Shown here one piece after another: positions 50,461 to 58,884 of a stretch of 64,000 nucleotides of DNA; position 1 is the stretch's first letter; each line of letters begins with the position of its first letter. The translations under genes were made by a program, and so were the position numbers. The stretch comes from CAZAGD01 sp049699975 (GTDB taxonomy: Bacteria > Desulfobacterota > SM23-61). Under the pieces are notes generated by a model. It made no database searches. It was given only the letters and a program-made list of their open reading frames with translations, and had not been told where the DNA came from. The stretch spans positions 1 to 64,000 of the forward strand of contig JBNAWB010000001.1 of the NCBI GenBank assembly GCA_049699975.1. Reading direction: 5' to 3'.

Positions 50461-51243
50461 ATGCTCCGTGGTCTTTGGACAGCCGCCACAGGAATGGCTT
50501 GTCAACAAACAAATTTGGCCTCTATAGCCAATAATTTAGCCAATGTTAATACTAACGGCTTTAAGAAGAGTCGGGTAAATTTTCAGGATTTGATGTATCA
50601 AAATCTACGCACGCCAGGATCAACCACTTCGTCTGGAGGGCAATTGCCCGCCGGCATTCAAATCGGCATGGGAGCGAAAGTAGTGGCGGTGGAAAAAGTT
50701 TTTACCCAAGGAGATTACACTCAGACTAAGAACCAATTAGATATGGCTATAGAAGGGAAAGGCTTCTTCAAATTAATGAGCATGGGGAGAGAAGTCTATA
50801 CGCGCTCGGGAGCTTTTAAATTAGACAAGGACGGTTACATCTGCGATAGCAATGGTAATCGTCTCCAACCAGAATTTGCGGTTCCGGCCAAAACAGCTAC
50901 GATAACTATAGAGCCTGGTGGAAAAATAGTTTGCGCAGGCTCAGATGGCAAAGAGTTAGGAAGCGTGCAGATTCAACTTTTCAATTTCCCCAACCCGGCA
51001 GGTCTCCAATCTATTGGCCATAATTTATTTGTTCCCTCCGATGCTTCTGGGGAAGCCGTCCAAGGAAATCCAGGATCCGATGAATTTGGGACCATTCTCC
51101 AAGGATTTTTAGAAATGTCTAACGTGGATGTGGTGGAAGAAATGATTAATATGATCATGACCCAAAGGGCCTATGAAATCAGTTCGAAAGTAATCCAGGC
51201 CGGAGATGATATGTTGCATATGGCCTCCAATTTGCGGAGATAA
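50461..51243 (+). CDS. flgG: flagellar distal rod protein FlgG
   Basis: A 260-residue rod protein of canonical length. It begins MLRGLWTAATGMACQQTNL with IANNLANVNTNGFKKSRVNF, has the FlgG-type LDMAIEGKGFFKLM and ends NVDVVEEMINMIMTQRAYEI. AAAAGGAGGG precedes the ATG. Confidence 0.95.
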   Translation: MLRGLWTAATGMACQQTNLASIANNLANVNTNGFKKSRVNFQDLMYQNLRTPGSTTSSGGQLPAGIQIGMGAKVVAVEKVFTQGDYTQTKNQLDMAIEGKGFFKLMSMGREVYTRSGAFKLDKDGYICDSNGNRLQPEFAVPAKTATITIEPGGKIVCAGSDGKELGSVQIQLFNFPNPAGLQSIGHNLFVPSDASGEAVQGNPGSDEFGTILQGFLEMSNVDVVEEMINMIMTQRAYEISSKVIQAGDDMLHMASNLRR

Positions 51244-51250
51244 GCTTAAA

Positions 51251-51997
51251 ATGGTTAGGTCTAAGATTTTAAAAATATATCTGATATTAATTCTTTATTC
51301 AGCAATCCTGATTTACTCTTTAGCTCACTCTGAAACAAAGGCCGACCTCCAAAACGGTTATATCATCGAAGCAGAAAGAGTGATGCGGATTTTAGAAGAT
51401 TTTTTAAAGACTAACTTGGAAAAACAAAATCGCTCAGTCAAAATAAGCGAGATTCGCGGTTTTAAAAAAATTTTCCTACCCGAAGGAGTTCTATCCTGGG
51501 AAATAAAACTTCCTGATAGATTCTTCCAGGGGGGCGGTATTCCAGTTACTTTAACCTTCTATATAAATGGTCGCAAAGTTCAAGAGGTTCATTTTCAAGC
51601 TCAAGTTGAGATTTATGCCTGGGTAGTGGTGGCTAAAAATTATTTGCCCAAGCATCAGCTCATTAAAGAAAGCGATGTTCATCTTGTTTATCGGAATATT
51701 ACCAAATATCCGGCCGATGTTCTTACGGAGACTAAAGAAGTTATAGGGAAAAGAGCGAGTCTCCATATAAATGCTTGGGAAGTTTTGCGCAAATCTATGG
51801 TGGAAGTGCCCCCCTTAGTGAAAAAAGGCGACTATGTAACGCTCTTGGCCGAAAATGAGGGCTTTCGGATTACGGCTATAGGGGAAGTGAAGGAAGAAGG
51901 GCGTCAAGGTGAAATAGTGAAGGTTTTAAATATTTCCAGCAAAAAAGAGATATTTGGCCGAGTTTTGGACAGTCAGACGGTGCAGGTAGATTTTTAG
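51251..51997 (+). CDS. flgA: flagellar P-ring assembly chaperone FlgA
   Basis: A 248-residue periplasmic protein with signal peptide (IYLILILYSAILIYSLA). The C-terminal SAF-type domain reads VVVAKNYLPKHQLIKESDVH, EVIGKRASLHINAWEVLRKS, and VKKGDYVTLLAENEGFRI. FlgA assists FlgI assembly into the P ring, and the flgH and flgI genes follow. The frame is open 15 codons upstream inside flgG, but 51251 gives a proper signal peptide. Confidence 0.9.
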   Translation: MVRSKILKIYLILILYSAILIYSLAHSETKADLQNGYIIEAERVMRILEDFLKTNLEKQNRSVKISEIRGFKKIFLPEGVLSWEIKLPDRFFQGGGIPVTLTFYINGRKVQEVHFQAQVEIYAWVVVAKNYLPKHQLIKESDVHLVYRNITKYPADVLTETKEVIGKRASLHINAWEVLRKSMVEVPPLVKKGDYVTLLAENEGFRITAIGEVKEEGRQGEIVKVLNISSKKEIFGRVLDSQTVQVDF

Positions 51998-52005
51998 GAG
52001 GGAAA

Positions 52006-52701
52006 ATGCCTAAATATATAGCCCAAAGATATTGCTTATTAATATTCTTCTTGATTTTGGGGGGCTTGGGGGGGTGTATGATGAAACCATCGCCCACCTG
52101 GAAATCTTCCCCTGCGCAATTAAAACCTATATCTCCTCTTCCTTCGCCACCGGCGCCCATAAGTGAAGGTTCTTTGTATTCTCCCCAGATGGGGGTAAAT
52201 TGGTACACTGATCTAAAAGCCAGAAACGTCGGGGATATAGTAACCATAAACATTGTGGAATCAGCGAAAGCCTCCAAGAATGCTTCCACCAAGACTTCCC
52301 GCAATTCCGAATTTGGAGCGAGTTGGAGCGGCGTCCTATCTAAATTGAGTGGTAATTGGTTTGGTGATGAACATAAAGCTTCTTTTGATAATGAATTTGA
52401 AGGGAAAGGTGAGACTACCCGTAGTTCCCAATTAAACGCTTATATTACCGCCCAAGTAATCCAGGTCTTGCCCAATGGGAATTTAGTAATTCAAGGATCG
52501 CGCGAAGTGCGGGTTAATAACGAAAATCAATATATTAATATTCAAGGAATAGTTCGTCCGGAAGATATTTCGGCCAATAATATAGTCCTTTCTACCTTTA
52601 TCGCCGAGGCCAAGATTGAACTTACGGGCCAAGGAGTTATTGCCGATAAGCAAAGGGCCGGGTGGTTTACCAGAATCTTAGATTGGATCTGGCCATTTTA
52701 A
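52006..52701 (+). CDS. flgH: flagellar L-ring lipoprotein FlgH
   Basis: A 231-residue outer-membrane ring lipoprotein. The lipobox is GLGGC with Cys24 lipidated. The FlgH core includes ARNVGDIVTINIVESAKASK, TAQVIQVLPNGNLVIQGSRE and VNNENQYINIQGIVRPEDIS. A Pro-rich linker follows the lipid anchor. Its presence shows a Gram-negative envelope. Confidence 0.94.
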   Translation: MPKYIAQRYCLLIFFLILGGLGGCMMKPSPTWKSSPAQLKPISPLPSPPAPISEGSLYSPQMGVNWYTDLKARNVGDIVTINIVESAKASKNASTKTSRNSEFGASWSGVLSKLSGNWFGDEHKASFDNEFEGKGETTRSSQLNAYITAQVIQVLPNGNLVIQGSREVRVNNENQYINIQGIVRPEDISANNIVLSTFIAEAKIELTGQGVIADKQRAGWFTRILDWIWPF

Positions 52702-52727
52702 ATAGTTATAAAAGAGGAAGAAGAGCA

Positions 52728-53915
52728 ATGAAAAAGGGCTTTTTCCAAATTTTATGTTTGTTCATGATTCTTGCAATTTTTTCCTCCCCTTCCTGGGGAG
52801 CGCGTTTGAAGGATATTGCTACTTTTAAAGGAATTCGGAATAACCAATTAATCGGTTATGGGTTAGTAGTGGGCCTCAATGGCACGGGGGACAGTCCGAA
52901 TGCCGAGTTTACCATCCGTTCGATCAGCAATATGTTAGAAAGGATGGGCGTCCATATTCCCCAAGAGCGGCTCAGTCAAATCAGATTGAAAAATGTAGCC
53001 GCGGTAATAGTAACCGCATCTTTGCCTCCTTTTTCTAAAGTGGGAAATAAGATTGATGTGCATGTTTCTTCTCTGGCTGATGCTACTTCCTTAGCTGGGG
53101 GCACTCTTCTTTTAACCCCCCTCATTGGCCCTGATAAACAGGTATATGCCTTAGCCCAAGGACCCATCGCCATAGGTGGCTTTGCTTTTTCTGGAGCTTC
53201 AGGCAGTGGTGTGCAGAAAAATCATCCCACAGTGGGTATCATTACCCGCGGGGCAGTGATTGAGAGAGAAGTACCCGTTTCTTTAAACGGGAAAAAGGAG
53301 CTTTTTCTTACGCTCTTCAATCCCGATTTTACTACTGCCGAAAAAGTTAAAGAGGCGATCAATCATCTTTTAGGATTGAGCTATGCTTCTTGTGTTGATT
53401 CGGGAACTATTCAGATAGATGTACCTTATTCCTATCAGCAACGAATTCCCCAATTGATCTCTTTATTGGAGCAGATTGAAGTAACTCCAGATACCGTAGC
53501 GAAAGTGATCATAAATGAAAGAACGGGCACCCTTGTTTTGGGAGAGAAAGTGCGCATTTCTACCGTGGCCGTGGCCCACGGAAATTTAAATATCCAAATA
53601 AAAGAGAAATTGCACGTCTCGCAACCCAATCCTTTTGCTCCCCCAGCTCCGCCGGGTACCCCAACTACGGTTGTTCCTCCTCGGGAAGGCACAGGTACTA
53701 TTGTTACTCCGGGATCAGCTACAGTTGTTACGCCGGAATCAACCATAGGGGTGAAAGAAGAAAGAAAAGGATTAGTAGTTTTATCTGAAGGGGTAGATTT
53801 AGGAGAGTTAGTGAGAGCACTCAATGCATTAGGAGTAACTCCTCGGGATTTAATAACAATTTTGCAGAGTATTAAGGCCGCGGGAGCCTTGCAAGCAGAG
53901 CTGGAAATCCATTAG
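52728..53915 (+). CDS. flgI: flagellar P-ring protein FlgI
   Basis: A 395-residue periplasmic ring protein with signal peptide (MKKGFFQ to SWGA). Hallmarks are RLKDIATFKGIRNNQLIGYG, GLNGTGDSPN, and VTPDTVAKVIINERTGTLVL. Residues about 300-340 form a Pro/Thr/Val-rich insert (FAPPAPPGTPTTVVPPREG, then further Thr-Val-rich sequence) longer than usual at this place. The ending GVTPRDLITILQSIKAAGAL is conserved. The ATG at 52728 follows AGAGGAAG. Confidence 0.94.
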   Translation: MKKGFFQILCLFMILAIFSSPSWGARLKDIATFKGIRNNQLIGYGLVVGLNGTGDSPNAEFTIRSISNMLERMGVHIPQERLSQIRLKNVAAVIVTASLPPFSKVGNKIDVHVSSLADATSLAGGTLLLTPLIGPDKQVYALAQGPIAIGGFAFSGASGSGVQKNHPTVGIITRGAVIEREVPVSLNGKKELFLTLFNPDFTTAEKVKEAINHLLGLSYASCVDSGTIQIDVPYSYQQRIPQLISLLEQIEVTPDTVAKVIINERTGTLVLGEKVRISTVAVAHGNLNIQIKEKLHVSQPNPFAPPAPPGTPTTVVPPREGTGTIVTPGSATVVTPESTIGVKEERKGLVVLSEGVDLGELVRALNALGVTPRDLITILQSIKAAGALQAELEIH

Positions 53916-53934
53916 AAATTTAAAGTTTAAGAAA

Positions 53935-54381
53935 ATGGAAAAAGGGCCGATACAAAATGTAAAAAATTTACCCAATCTCCTTTCCCCTATGGACAATTTT
54001 AATAAAGGGAAATTGGATGAAGAAAGAGCTAAAAAAGTTTGTCGAGAATTTGAATCCTTATTTTGGAAAGAAATCTTCAAATTGATGCGGAAAATGACCT
54101 GGGGAAAAGGATGGGGGAACAATAGCGAGTCAGGAAATGAAATATACCAAACCCTTTTAGAGCAAGAAGTGAGTAGAACCCTGGCTCAGAAAAAAGGATT
54201 AGGGATAGGAGAGCTAATTTATAAACAGATTACCAATCAGCAAAAAAATAAAAGTAACCTTTCACTCTCCCCTCTTCCCAGCGGGGAGAGCCCCTTACCT
54301 TCTCCGCTCCTTAGTGGGGAGAGCCCCTCACCTTCTCCTCTCCCCATTGGGGAGAGGCAAGGTGAGGGGGAATTAAAATGA
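53935..54381 (+). CDS. flgJ: rod-binding protein FlgJ (rod-capping domain only) with repeat-encoded tail
   Basis: A 148-residue protein. The rod-binding domain spans about residues 25-100: KVCREFESLFWKEIFKLM, then GNEIYQTLLEQEVSRTLAQK and GLGIGELIYKQI. The muramidase domain of enteric FlgJ is absent, as in many deltaproteobacteria, so another hydrolase must open the wall. Residues about 109-148 are Ser/Pro/Leu-rich (SPLPSGESPLPSPLLSGES) and come from a palindromic repeat that has entered the 3' end of the gene. The rod-binding domain is intact. Confidence 0.85.
   Translation: MEKGPIQNVKNLPNLLSPMDNFNKGKLDEERAKKVCREFESLFWKEIFKLMRKMTWGKGWGNNSESGNEIYQTLLEQEVSRTLAQKKGLGIGELIYKQITNQQKNKSNLSLSPLPSGESPLPSPLLSGESPSPSPLPIGERQGEGELK
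54261..54372. repeat. tandem palindromic repeat, family C, inside the flgJ 3' end
   Basis: Three related units occur in a row: CTCTTCCCAGCGGGGAGAG, CGCTCCTTAGTGGGGAGAG and CCTCTCCCCATTGGGGAGAG, joined by CCCCT-ACCTTCT spacers. Each can form a hairpin. The frame stays open through the array and encodes the FlgJ tail. A single related unit lies at 48928-48963. Confidence 0.75.
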
Positions 54382-54430
54382 ACACTTGCTTGAGGCTTTG
54401 CCTAAAGAAATTAGGCGCGGAGAATAGGCA

Positions 54431-54919
54431 ATGGAAGAATCTACCGGGCAATTTAAGGATTTAGAAGAGTTAATGGTTGAAGAAATCCGTCAATATAACT
54501 TATTAATTGAAAAGATCAAAGAAGAAGGGCAATATTTGCGACAAAATTCTGTGGAACTTCTGCTTAAATCTATTAGCCAAATTGATAAACAAAGAGAAAT
54601 TTTAGTGAAAATAAATGAAACCCTGAGGAAAGAATTGAAAAGGGCAGCTAATTCATCTGAACTTAAAGAAGAAATTTTGGCTCACGCTCTGCCACTCCCA
54701 ATTTACCATAAATGGCAGAGGCACCAAAAAGAAGTGGCCCACTTAAAGGAAAGAGTCCATAAATTAAATTTACAGAATAAGGCATTCATCCAAGAAATTC
54801 TTGCTTACTGGAGAGAATTAATGGATTTGATCGCTTCTTCCGGTAGTAACCTTTCATACCATTGGGTTAAGGGTAATAATCCAAAAACAAATCCATTCTT
54901 CTTAAATCAGCGAGTGTAA
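54431..54919 (+). CDS. flgN: FlgN-like flagellar chaperone
   Basis: A 162-residue helical, highly charged protein. It contains EEIRQYNLLIEKIKEEGQYL and LLKSISQIDKQREILVKINE, the FlgN-type heptad pattern. It lies immediately before flgK, whose product with FlgL is the normal client. Similarity is mainly by pattern and position, as FlgN is poorly conserved. Confidence 0.78.
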   Translation: MEESTGQFKDLEELMVEEIRQYNLLIEKIKEEGQYLRQNSVELLLKSISQIDKQREILVKINETLRKELKRAANSSELKEEILAHALPLPIYHKWQRHQKEVAHLKERVHKLNLQNKAFIQEILAYWRELMDLIASSGSNLSYHWVKGNNPKTNPFFLNQRV

Positions 54920-54921
54920 GA

Positions 54922-56373
54922 ATGTCTGGAGTTAGCGGAGTATTCAATATAGCTAAAGGTGCTTTGCAGGCTCAATTGGTCGCTATGCAAGTGGCCAGTC
55001 ATAACTTAGCCAATGTAAATACCCCTGGGTATACGCGCCAAATAGCCTTATTAGAAACCCAACCCTCAGCTTCCACAGGCCGGTTGAATTTAGGCCTGGG
55101 AGTGACCGTGCAATCTATAACCCAAGCAGTAGATATTTATACTACGCAGACTATCCATAAAAACATTGCTGACCTTTCCGAGAGTGATACCAAAGCTTCT
55201 ATATTGAATTATATTGAGAGTCTTTTTAATGATACTTCGGGCACGGGTCTTGCTCAGGCGTTGAGTGAGTTTTGGAATGCCTGGCATGACTTGGCTAATA
55301 ATCCGAGCGGGATTGGCGAGCGCACTTCCCTTTTGGGAAAAGCCGAAAACCTTTGTAGCTTTTTCCATTCCTTAAGAAACAATTTAAGCCAAATTATGGA
55401 GCAAGCAAATGCCAGTATTGCTATCGCCCTCCAGGAAGTGAATGTGATCACCTCCCAAATTGCCAAATTAAATGGGAAAATTTTGGAAGCCGAATCTGCC
55501 GGAGCTGTGGCCAATGATTTACGTGACCAAAGGAATATTTTGTTAGAAAAATTATCAGACTACTTAGGCAATGTATATTTGGAAGATGAAAATGGGGGCT
55601 TGAAAATTTGGGTGGGTCAGGGCATAAGATTGGTTGACGGCCTTGAGTATTGGGAATTAGAAAGCAATGACGGAAAAATATTTTGGAATGATATTCCCGT
55701 AGATATTAGTAAAAGGTTGATCGGTGGCAAGATCGGAGGTTGGTTAGATATTCGAGATGAAATAGTTCCTCAGTATATGGCCAACCTTGATGAATTAGCC
55801 GGCACGCTCATCGCCCAGGTGAATACGCTGCATTTTACAGGCTACACCCTGGAGGGAGAAACAGGAAAATATTTTTTCAAAGATTTCCAAACTGCTCCGG
55901 AGTTGCCCAATTCCTCGGATTATACCAATGCGGCAGCTTATATACAATTGAGTACGGATGTCCTTGGTAATCCGCGGAATATCGCCGCCGGAGGAAGCAC
56001 AGGTGATCCAGGAGATAATGAAAATGCTTTAAAAATATTAAATATCCAGAATGATGATACTAACTCCATTACCAAATGGGTTTATAACCAACGGGGAGAT
56101 TCCCGCACGAGCATTTCCCTGAACGTTACTTTAGATCATTATTACCATAACCTCACCGGCGAAATAGGGCTTTTGACTGAGCAAATGCAACAAAAGCAGG
56201 AATTTATGCAGACATTTTTAGATCAATTAAGAACAGTGCGTGATTCAGTCTCCGGGGTAAACGTAGATGAAGAATTGGTGGAAGTAATGAAAATTCAGCG
56301 GGGTTTTGAAGCGGCCTCAAAATTAATAGCAGTTGCCGATCAAATGTTGCAAAGTTTATTGGAGATCAGATAA
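54922..56373 (+). CDS. flgK: flagellar hook-filament junction protein FlgK (HAP1)
   Basis: A 483-residue junction protein. The N terminus reads FNIAKGALQAQLVAMQVAS then HNLANVNTPGYTRQIALLE, and the C terminus NVDEELVEVMKIQRGFEAAS with KLIAVADQMLQSLLEIR. The central region has ETGKYFFKDFQ. It is 2 bases after flgN and 3 bases before flgL. Confidence 0.94.
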   Translation: MSGVSGVFNIAKGALQAQLVAMQVASHNLANVNTPGYTRQIALLETQPSASTGRLNLGLGVTVQSITQAVDIYTTQTIHKNIADLSESDTKASILNYIESLFNDTSGTGLAQALSEFWNAWHDLANNPSGIGERTSLLGKAENLCSFFHSLRNNLSQIMEQANASIAIALQEVNVITSQIAKLNGKILEAESAGAVANDLRDQRNILLEKLSDYLGNVYLEDENGGLKIWVGQGIRLVDGLEYWELESNDGKIFWNDIPVDISKRLIGGKIGGWLDIRDEIVPQYMANLDELAGTLIAQVNTLHFTGYTLEGETGKYFFKDFQTAPELPNSSDYTNAAAYIQLSTDVLGNPRNIAAGGSTGDPGDNENALKILNIQNDDTNSITKWVYNQRGDSRTSISLNVTLDHYYHNLTGEIGLLTEQMQQKQEFMQTFLDQLRTVRDSVSGVNVDEELVEVMKIQRGFEAASKLIAVADQMLQSLLEIR

Positions 56374-56376
56374 AAA

Positions 56377-57258
56377 ATGCGCGTAGCTACCAGGACTATA
56401 TACTATAACTTGGAAAAGAAACTCCTTTCCTTGGAAGAAAAACAGCAAAAGATAAATGAACAGATAGCTTCAGGAAAGATCCTCAATAAACCATCAGATA
56501 ATCCGCTGGCCATGATCAATGTTCTCCACTTGAAGAAGGCATGGGCGCAGGTGCAACAATACCAGCGGAATATGGAAACGACCAAAACTTGGCTAAATTT
56601 AACAGAATCGGCGCTGCAGCAGACGGAAGAATTGATCGGCCGGGCTAAAGAAATTGCTACCCAAATGGCTAGTGATACCCAAAATGCCGCGACTAGAGCT
56701 TTGGCGGCTAAAGAAATAGATCAACTTATAGATCAGGCAATTTCTTTGGCTAATAGCGAGTTAGGGGGAAAATATATTTTTGCAGGTTATAAGGTTAATA
56801 CTGTTCCTTTTTCCAAGGTGAGCGGATCCGTTCAATATAACGGCGATACTAATACAATTCAAATTCCCATTGGCCAAGAGGAAACTTTGGCAATCAATAA
56901 AGATGGGCAGACCGCCTTTATGGAGGCTGATATTTTTACTGTATTAGGGAGTCTCAAAACTGCGCTGGAAAATAATCAGACAGCAGAAATTCGGCAGCAG
57001 TTAGAAAATCTCCAAGAGGTCGCGGATCATTTCAATAATCAAATAGTTGATATTGGGTCCCGACTGAACCGCTTGGAAGCCAAACAAAATATTCTTAAAG
57101 ACCTGGATCTTTTCTTTCAAGAGAGAATCTCAGAAGAAGAGGATGCGGATATTTCCGCTTTAGTTGTGGATTTAAAGGCGAAAGAATTGGCTTATCAGGC
57201 GGCCCTGCTCTCTTCAGCAAAAATCCATGAGTTAACTTTATTAAATTATTTGCGTTAA
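56377..57258 (+). CDS. flgL: flagellar hook-filament junction protein FlgL (HAP3)
   Basis: A 293-residue flagellin-like junction protein. The N-terminal segment INEQIASGKILNKPSDNPLA and AQVQQYQRNMETTKTWLNLT, plus the C-terminal ALVVDLKAKELAYQAALLSS, follow the flagellin/FlgL pattern. A repeat element starts directly after its stop codon. Confidence 0.93.
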   Translation: MRVATRTIYYNLEKKLLSLEEKQQKINEQIASGKILNKPSDNPLAMINVLHLKKAWAQVQQYQRNMETTKTWLNLTESALQQTEELIGRAKEIATQMASDTQNAATRALAAKEIDQLIDQAISLANSELGGKYIFAGYKVNTVPFSKVSGSVQYNGDTNTIQIPIGQEETLAINKDGQTAFMEADIFTVLGSLKTALENNQTAEIRQQLENLQEVADHFNNQIVDIGSRLNRLEAKQNILKDLDLFFQERISEEEDADISALVVDLKAKELAYQAALLSSAKIHELTLLNYLR

Positions 57259-57269
57259 ATTATTAATGA

Positions 57270-57391
57270 GCGCATTAAATAAATGACATATGCTGTTCTT
57301 AACCCCTTATCCTAACCCTCTCGCCAGGCATGGGGAGAGGGGAAGGTAAGGGGAATAAGTGTAAATATTTAATCGCTCCGAGTAATAAATA
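57270..57391. repeat. dispersed palindromic repeat, family A copy 2
   Basis: Bases 57311-57390 match 7731-7810 at 71 of 80 positions without gaps. The upstream part (GAGCGCATTA, AAATGACA, GCTGTT) also corresponds to the first copy, with a shorter middle. It fills the gap between flgL and csrA and ends about 30 bases before the csrA start. Confidence 0.75.
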
Positions 57392-57421
57392 GAGCAGTCA
57401 TTTTTGCCAGGGAGGGTGAAA

Positions 57422-57643
57422 ATGCTGATTTTAACTAGGAAGATAGGCGAATGCATCGTCATCGGGGACAAGATCAAGGTCTATGTAATAGATGTCCGCG
57501 GTAAGCAAGTGCGCTTAGGTATTGAGGCCCCGGTTGAAAATGTTATTTATCGGGAGGAGATTTTCCAGAAGGTCATAGAGGAAAACAAATTAGCCGCCGA
57601 GGCAGTTCAATACCACTTCTCGAAGATTAAAGAAAAGGAGTAA
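57422..57643 (+). CDS. csrA: carbon storage regulator CsrA
   Basis: A 73-residue RNA-binding protein. It begins MLILTRKIGECIVIGDKI, followed by VRLGIEAPVENVIYREEIF, matching CsrA throughout the RNA-binding strands. It represses translation, classically of flagellin mRNA, and is antagonised by FliW, whose gene follows 8 bases later. GGGAGGG precedes the ATG at 57422. Confidence 0.95.
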   Translation: MLILTRKIGECIVIGDKIKVYVIDVRGKQVRLGIEAPVENVIYREEIFQKVIEENKLAAEAVQYHFSKIKEKE

Positions 57644-57651
57644 GAGATAAA

Positions 57652-58086
57652 TTGAGAGTCACCACTTCTCGTTTTGGAACGATAGACATTGAGGAAAAAC
57701 AGGTTATTCGCATGCCGGAAGGCATGATTGGTTTTCCTGATTTTCGAAACTATGTTCTCTTAGAGCATAAAAAAGAATCTCCTTTTTGGTGGTGGCAGTG
57801 TCTAGATGCACCTTCTTTGGCTTTTGTCCTTACAGATCCTTTGCTCTTCAAACCAGATTATGAAGTACAAATAAGTCCGGAAGATGAAGAAATATTGCAG
57901 GTTAAAGAGGCGGCAGGAAACTTGAAAACTTTAGTCGTCGTTAATATATCGCGAGACACTCCACCCATCATTACTGCTAATCTCCTTGGCCCATTGGTAA
58001 TCAATGTGGCTAAGAGACTCGCCCGCCAAATTATTCAATTCCAGAATTCTTATTCCCACCGTTTTCCCCTTCCCTTAAGGTTATAA
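57652..58086 (+). CDS. fliW: flagellar assembly factor FliW
   Basis: A 144-residue protein that binds CsrA and flagellin, forming a partner-switching loop that matches flagellin translation to secretion. The conserved blocks are VIRMPEGMIGFPDFRNYVLL, LAFVLTDPLLFKPDYEV and TANLLGPLVINVAKRLARQI. The TTG start at 57652 has AAAGGAG upstream. The csrA-fliW pair is standard, although the flagellin gene usually found nearby is not in this window. Confidence 0.94.
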   Translation: MRVTTSRFGTIDIEEKQVIRMPEGMIGFPDFRNYVLLEHKKESPFWWWQCLDAPSLAFVLTDPLLFKPDYEVQISPEDEEILQVKEAAGNLKTLVVVNISRDTPPIITANLLGPLVINVAKRLARQIIQFQNSYSHRFPLPLRL

Positions 58087-58137
58087 GGGAGGTCAGGCAA
58101 GTCCGCAGGGCGTGGCCATCTCTTTAATTTCAATGAG

Positions 58138-58178
58138 TTACGAGATCGCCGCGGTCTGCATGCTCCCTCGCGATGACC
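58138..58178. repeat. dispersed repeat, copy 2 (TTACGAGATTGCC type)
   Basis: The unit starts TTACGAGATCGCC and ends GCTCCCTCGCGATGACC, sharing both ends with the copy at 371-424, while the middle differs. It lies between the convergent fliW and flgM genes. Confidence 0.55.
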
Positions 58179-58278
58179 TTACTACACAGTCTCAATGAAG
58201 AGAGGATTAGAGTGAGGGGATAAATTATAAGTAAGGTAATTTGGGCATGGGGTCGAGTTGTATCAAAGAAGATGAAAA

Positions 58279-58593
58279 TTATTTCAAAATCTCGGCTAAA
58301 AATTCTTTAGCCAACTTTTCTGATAATGCCTGGACATCAACTTGATATTTTCCCTCCGCAATCAATTCTTTCAATTTCGCAATTTTTGCGGATCTTTGTT
58401 CAGGTATGCTTTGGAGAAAAGAATAAATTTGTTGCAGCTCTTTAGATGCCTGAGAAAGTTCCACTTTGTCGCTTGCTTCCCCAGGAGATTTCTTAGCATC
58501 TAAGGCTACTTTTCTTTGTTCCGCCGAAGTAAGTTTTTCGGATTGGGTTATTACTCCGGTCGCTTGATCGGGTTTTACATTCGTCACTGTCAT
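58279..58593 (-). CDS. flgM: anti-sigma-28 factor FlgM
   Basis: A 104-residue protein with a disordered N-terminal half and the FlgM core: DKVELSQASKELQQIYSFLQ, then RSAKIAKLKELIAEGKYQVD and ALSEKLAKEFL. It binds FliA until export at hook completion. AAAGGAGA precedes the ATG, and a sigma-28 promoter sits upstream. It faces fliW convergently and the glycosylation cassette divergently. Confidence 0.93.
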   Translation of the reverse strand: MTVTNVKPDQATGVITQSEKLTSAEQRKVALDAKKSPGEASDKVELSQASKELQQIYSFLQSIPEQRSAKIAKLKELIAEGKYQVDVQALSEKLAKEFLAEILK

Positions 58594-58646
58594 GAAGATT
58601 TTCTCCTTTATGAGAAAAAAATTTAAAATTTTATTTTTCTAATTAT

Positions 58647-58673
58647 TTTTCGGCAAATTTAAAAGAAACTTTA
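58647..58673 (-). promoter_or_regulatory. sigma-28 (FliA) promoter of flgM
   Basis: Read on the minus strand: TAAAGTTT (58673-58666), exactly 11 bases, then GCCGAAAA (58654-58647). The -35 is perfect and the -10 matches the GCCGATAA consensus at seven of eight positions. The flgM ATG is about 53 bases downstream, so FlgM is placed in the FliA feedback loop. Confidence 0.88.
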
Positions 58674-58827
58674 ATTTTTCTAATCACCCCCCGCTTAGAT
58701 AAATAAAAAATAAATTAACTCGGCAAATTTTGCAACCCTTTTTTGTTTGGTCAGGCCTTTTTTGCCTATTTAATCTTTCTATCAATTTTAACTATTAGAA
58801 AAAATTAGGGTTTTTAAATTCATCTTC

Positions 58828-58843
58828 TGGCATATCCTTTGCT
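58828..58843 (+). promoter_or_regulatory. sigma-54 promoter of the glycosylation cassette
   Basis: TGGCATATCCTTTGCT has GG (58829-58830), 10 bases and GC (58841-58842). Transcription would start near 58854, giving a 30-base leader that holds AAGGAGG before the ATG at 58885. Confidence 0.75.
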
Positions 58844-58884
58844 GAAATTAAAATATGGAATTTTTCTTGTAAGGAGGAATAAAA

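Noticed and set aside
53921..53953. TAAAGTTT followed by GCCGATAC upstream of and within flgJ, resembling a sigma-28 promoter
   Set aside because: The gap between the two elements is 17 bases instead of 11, and the second element lies inside the flgJ coding sequence.
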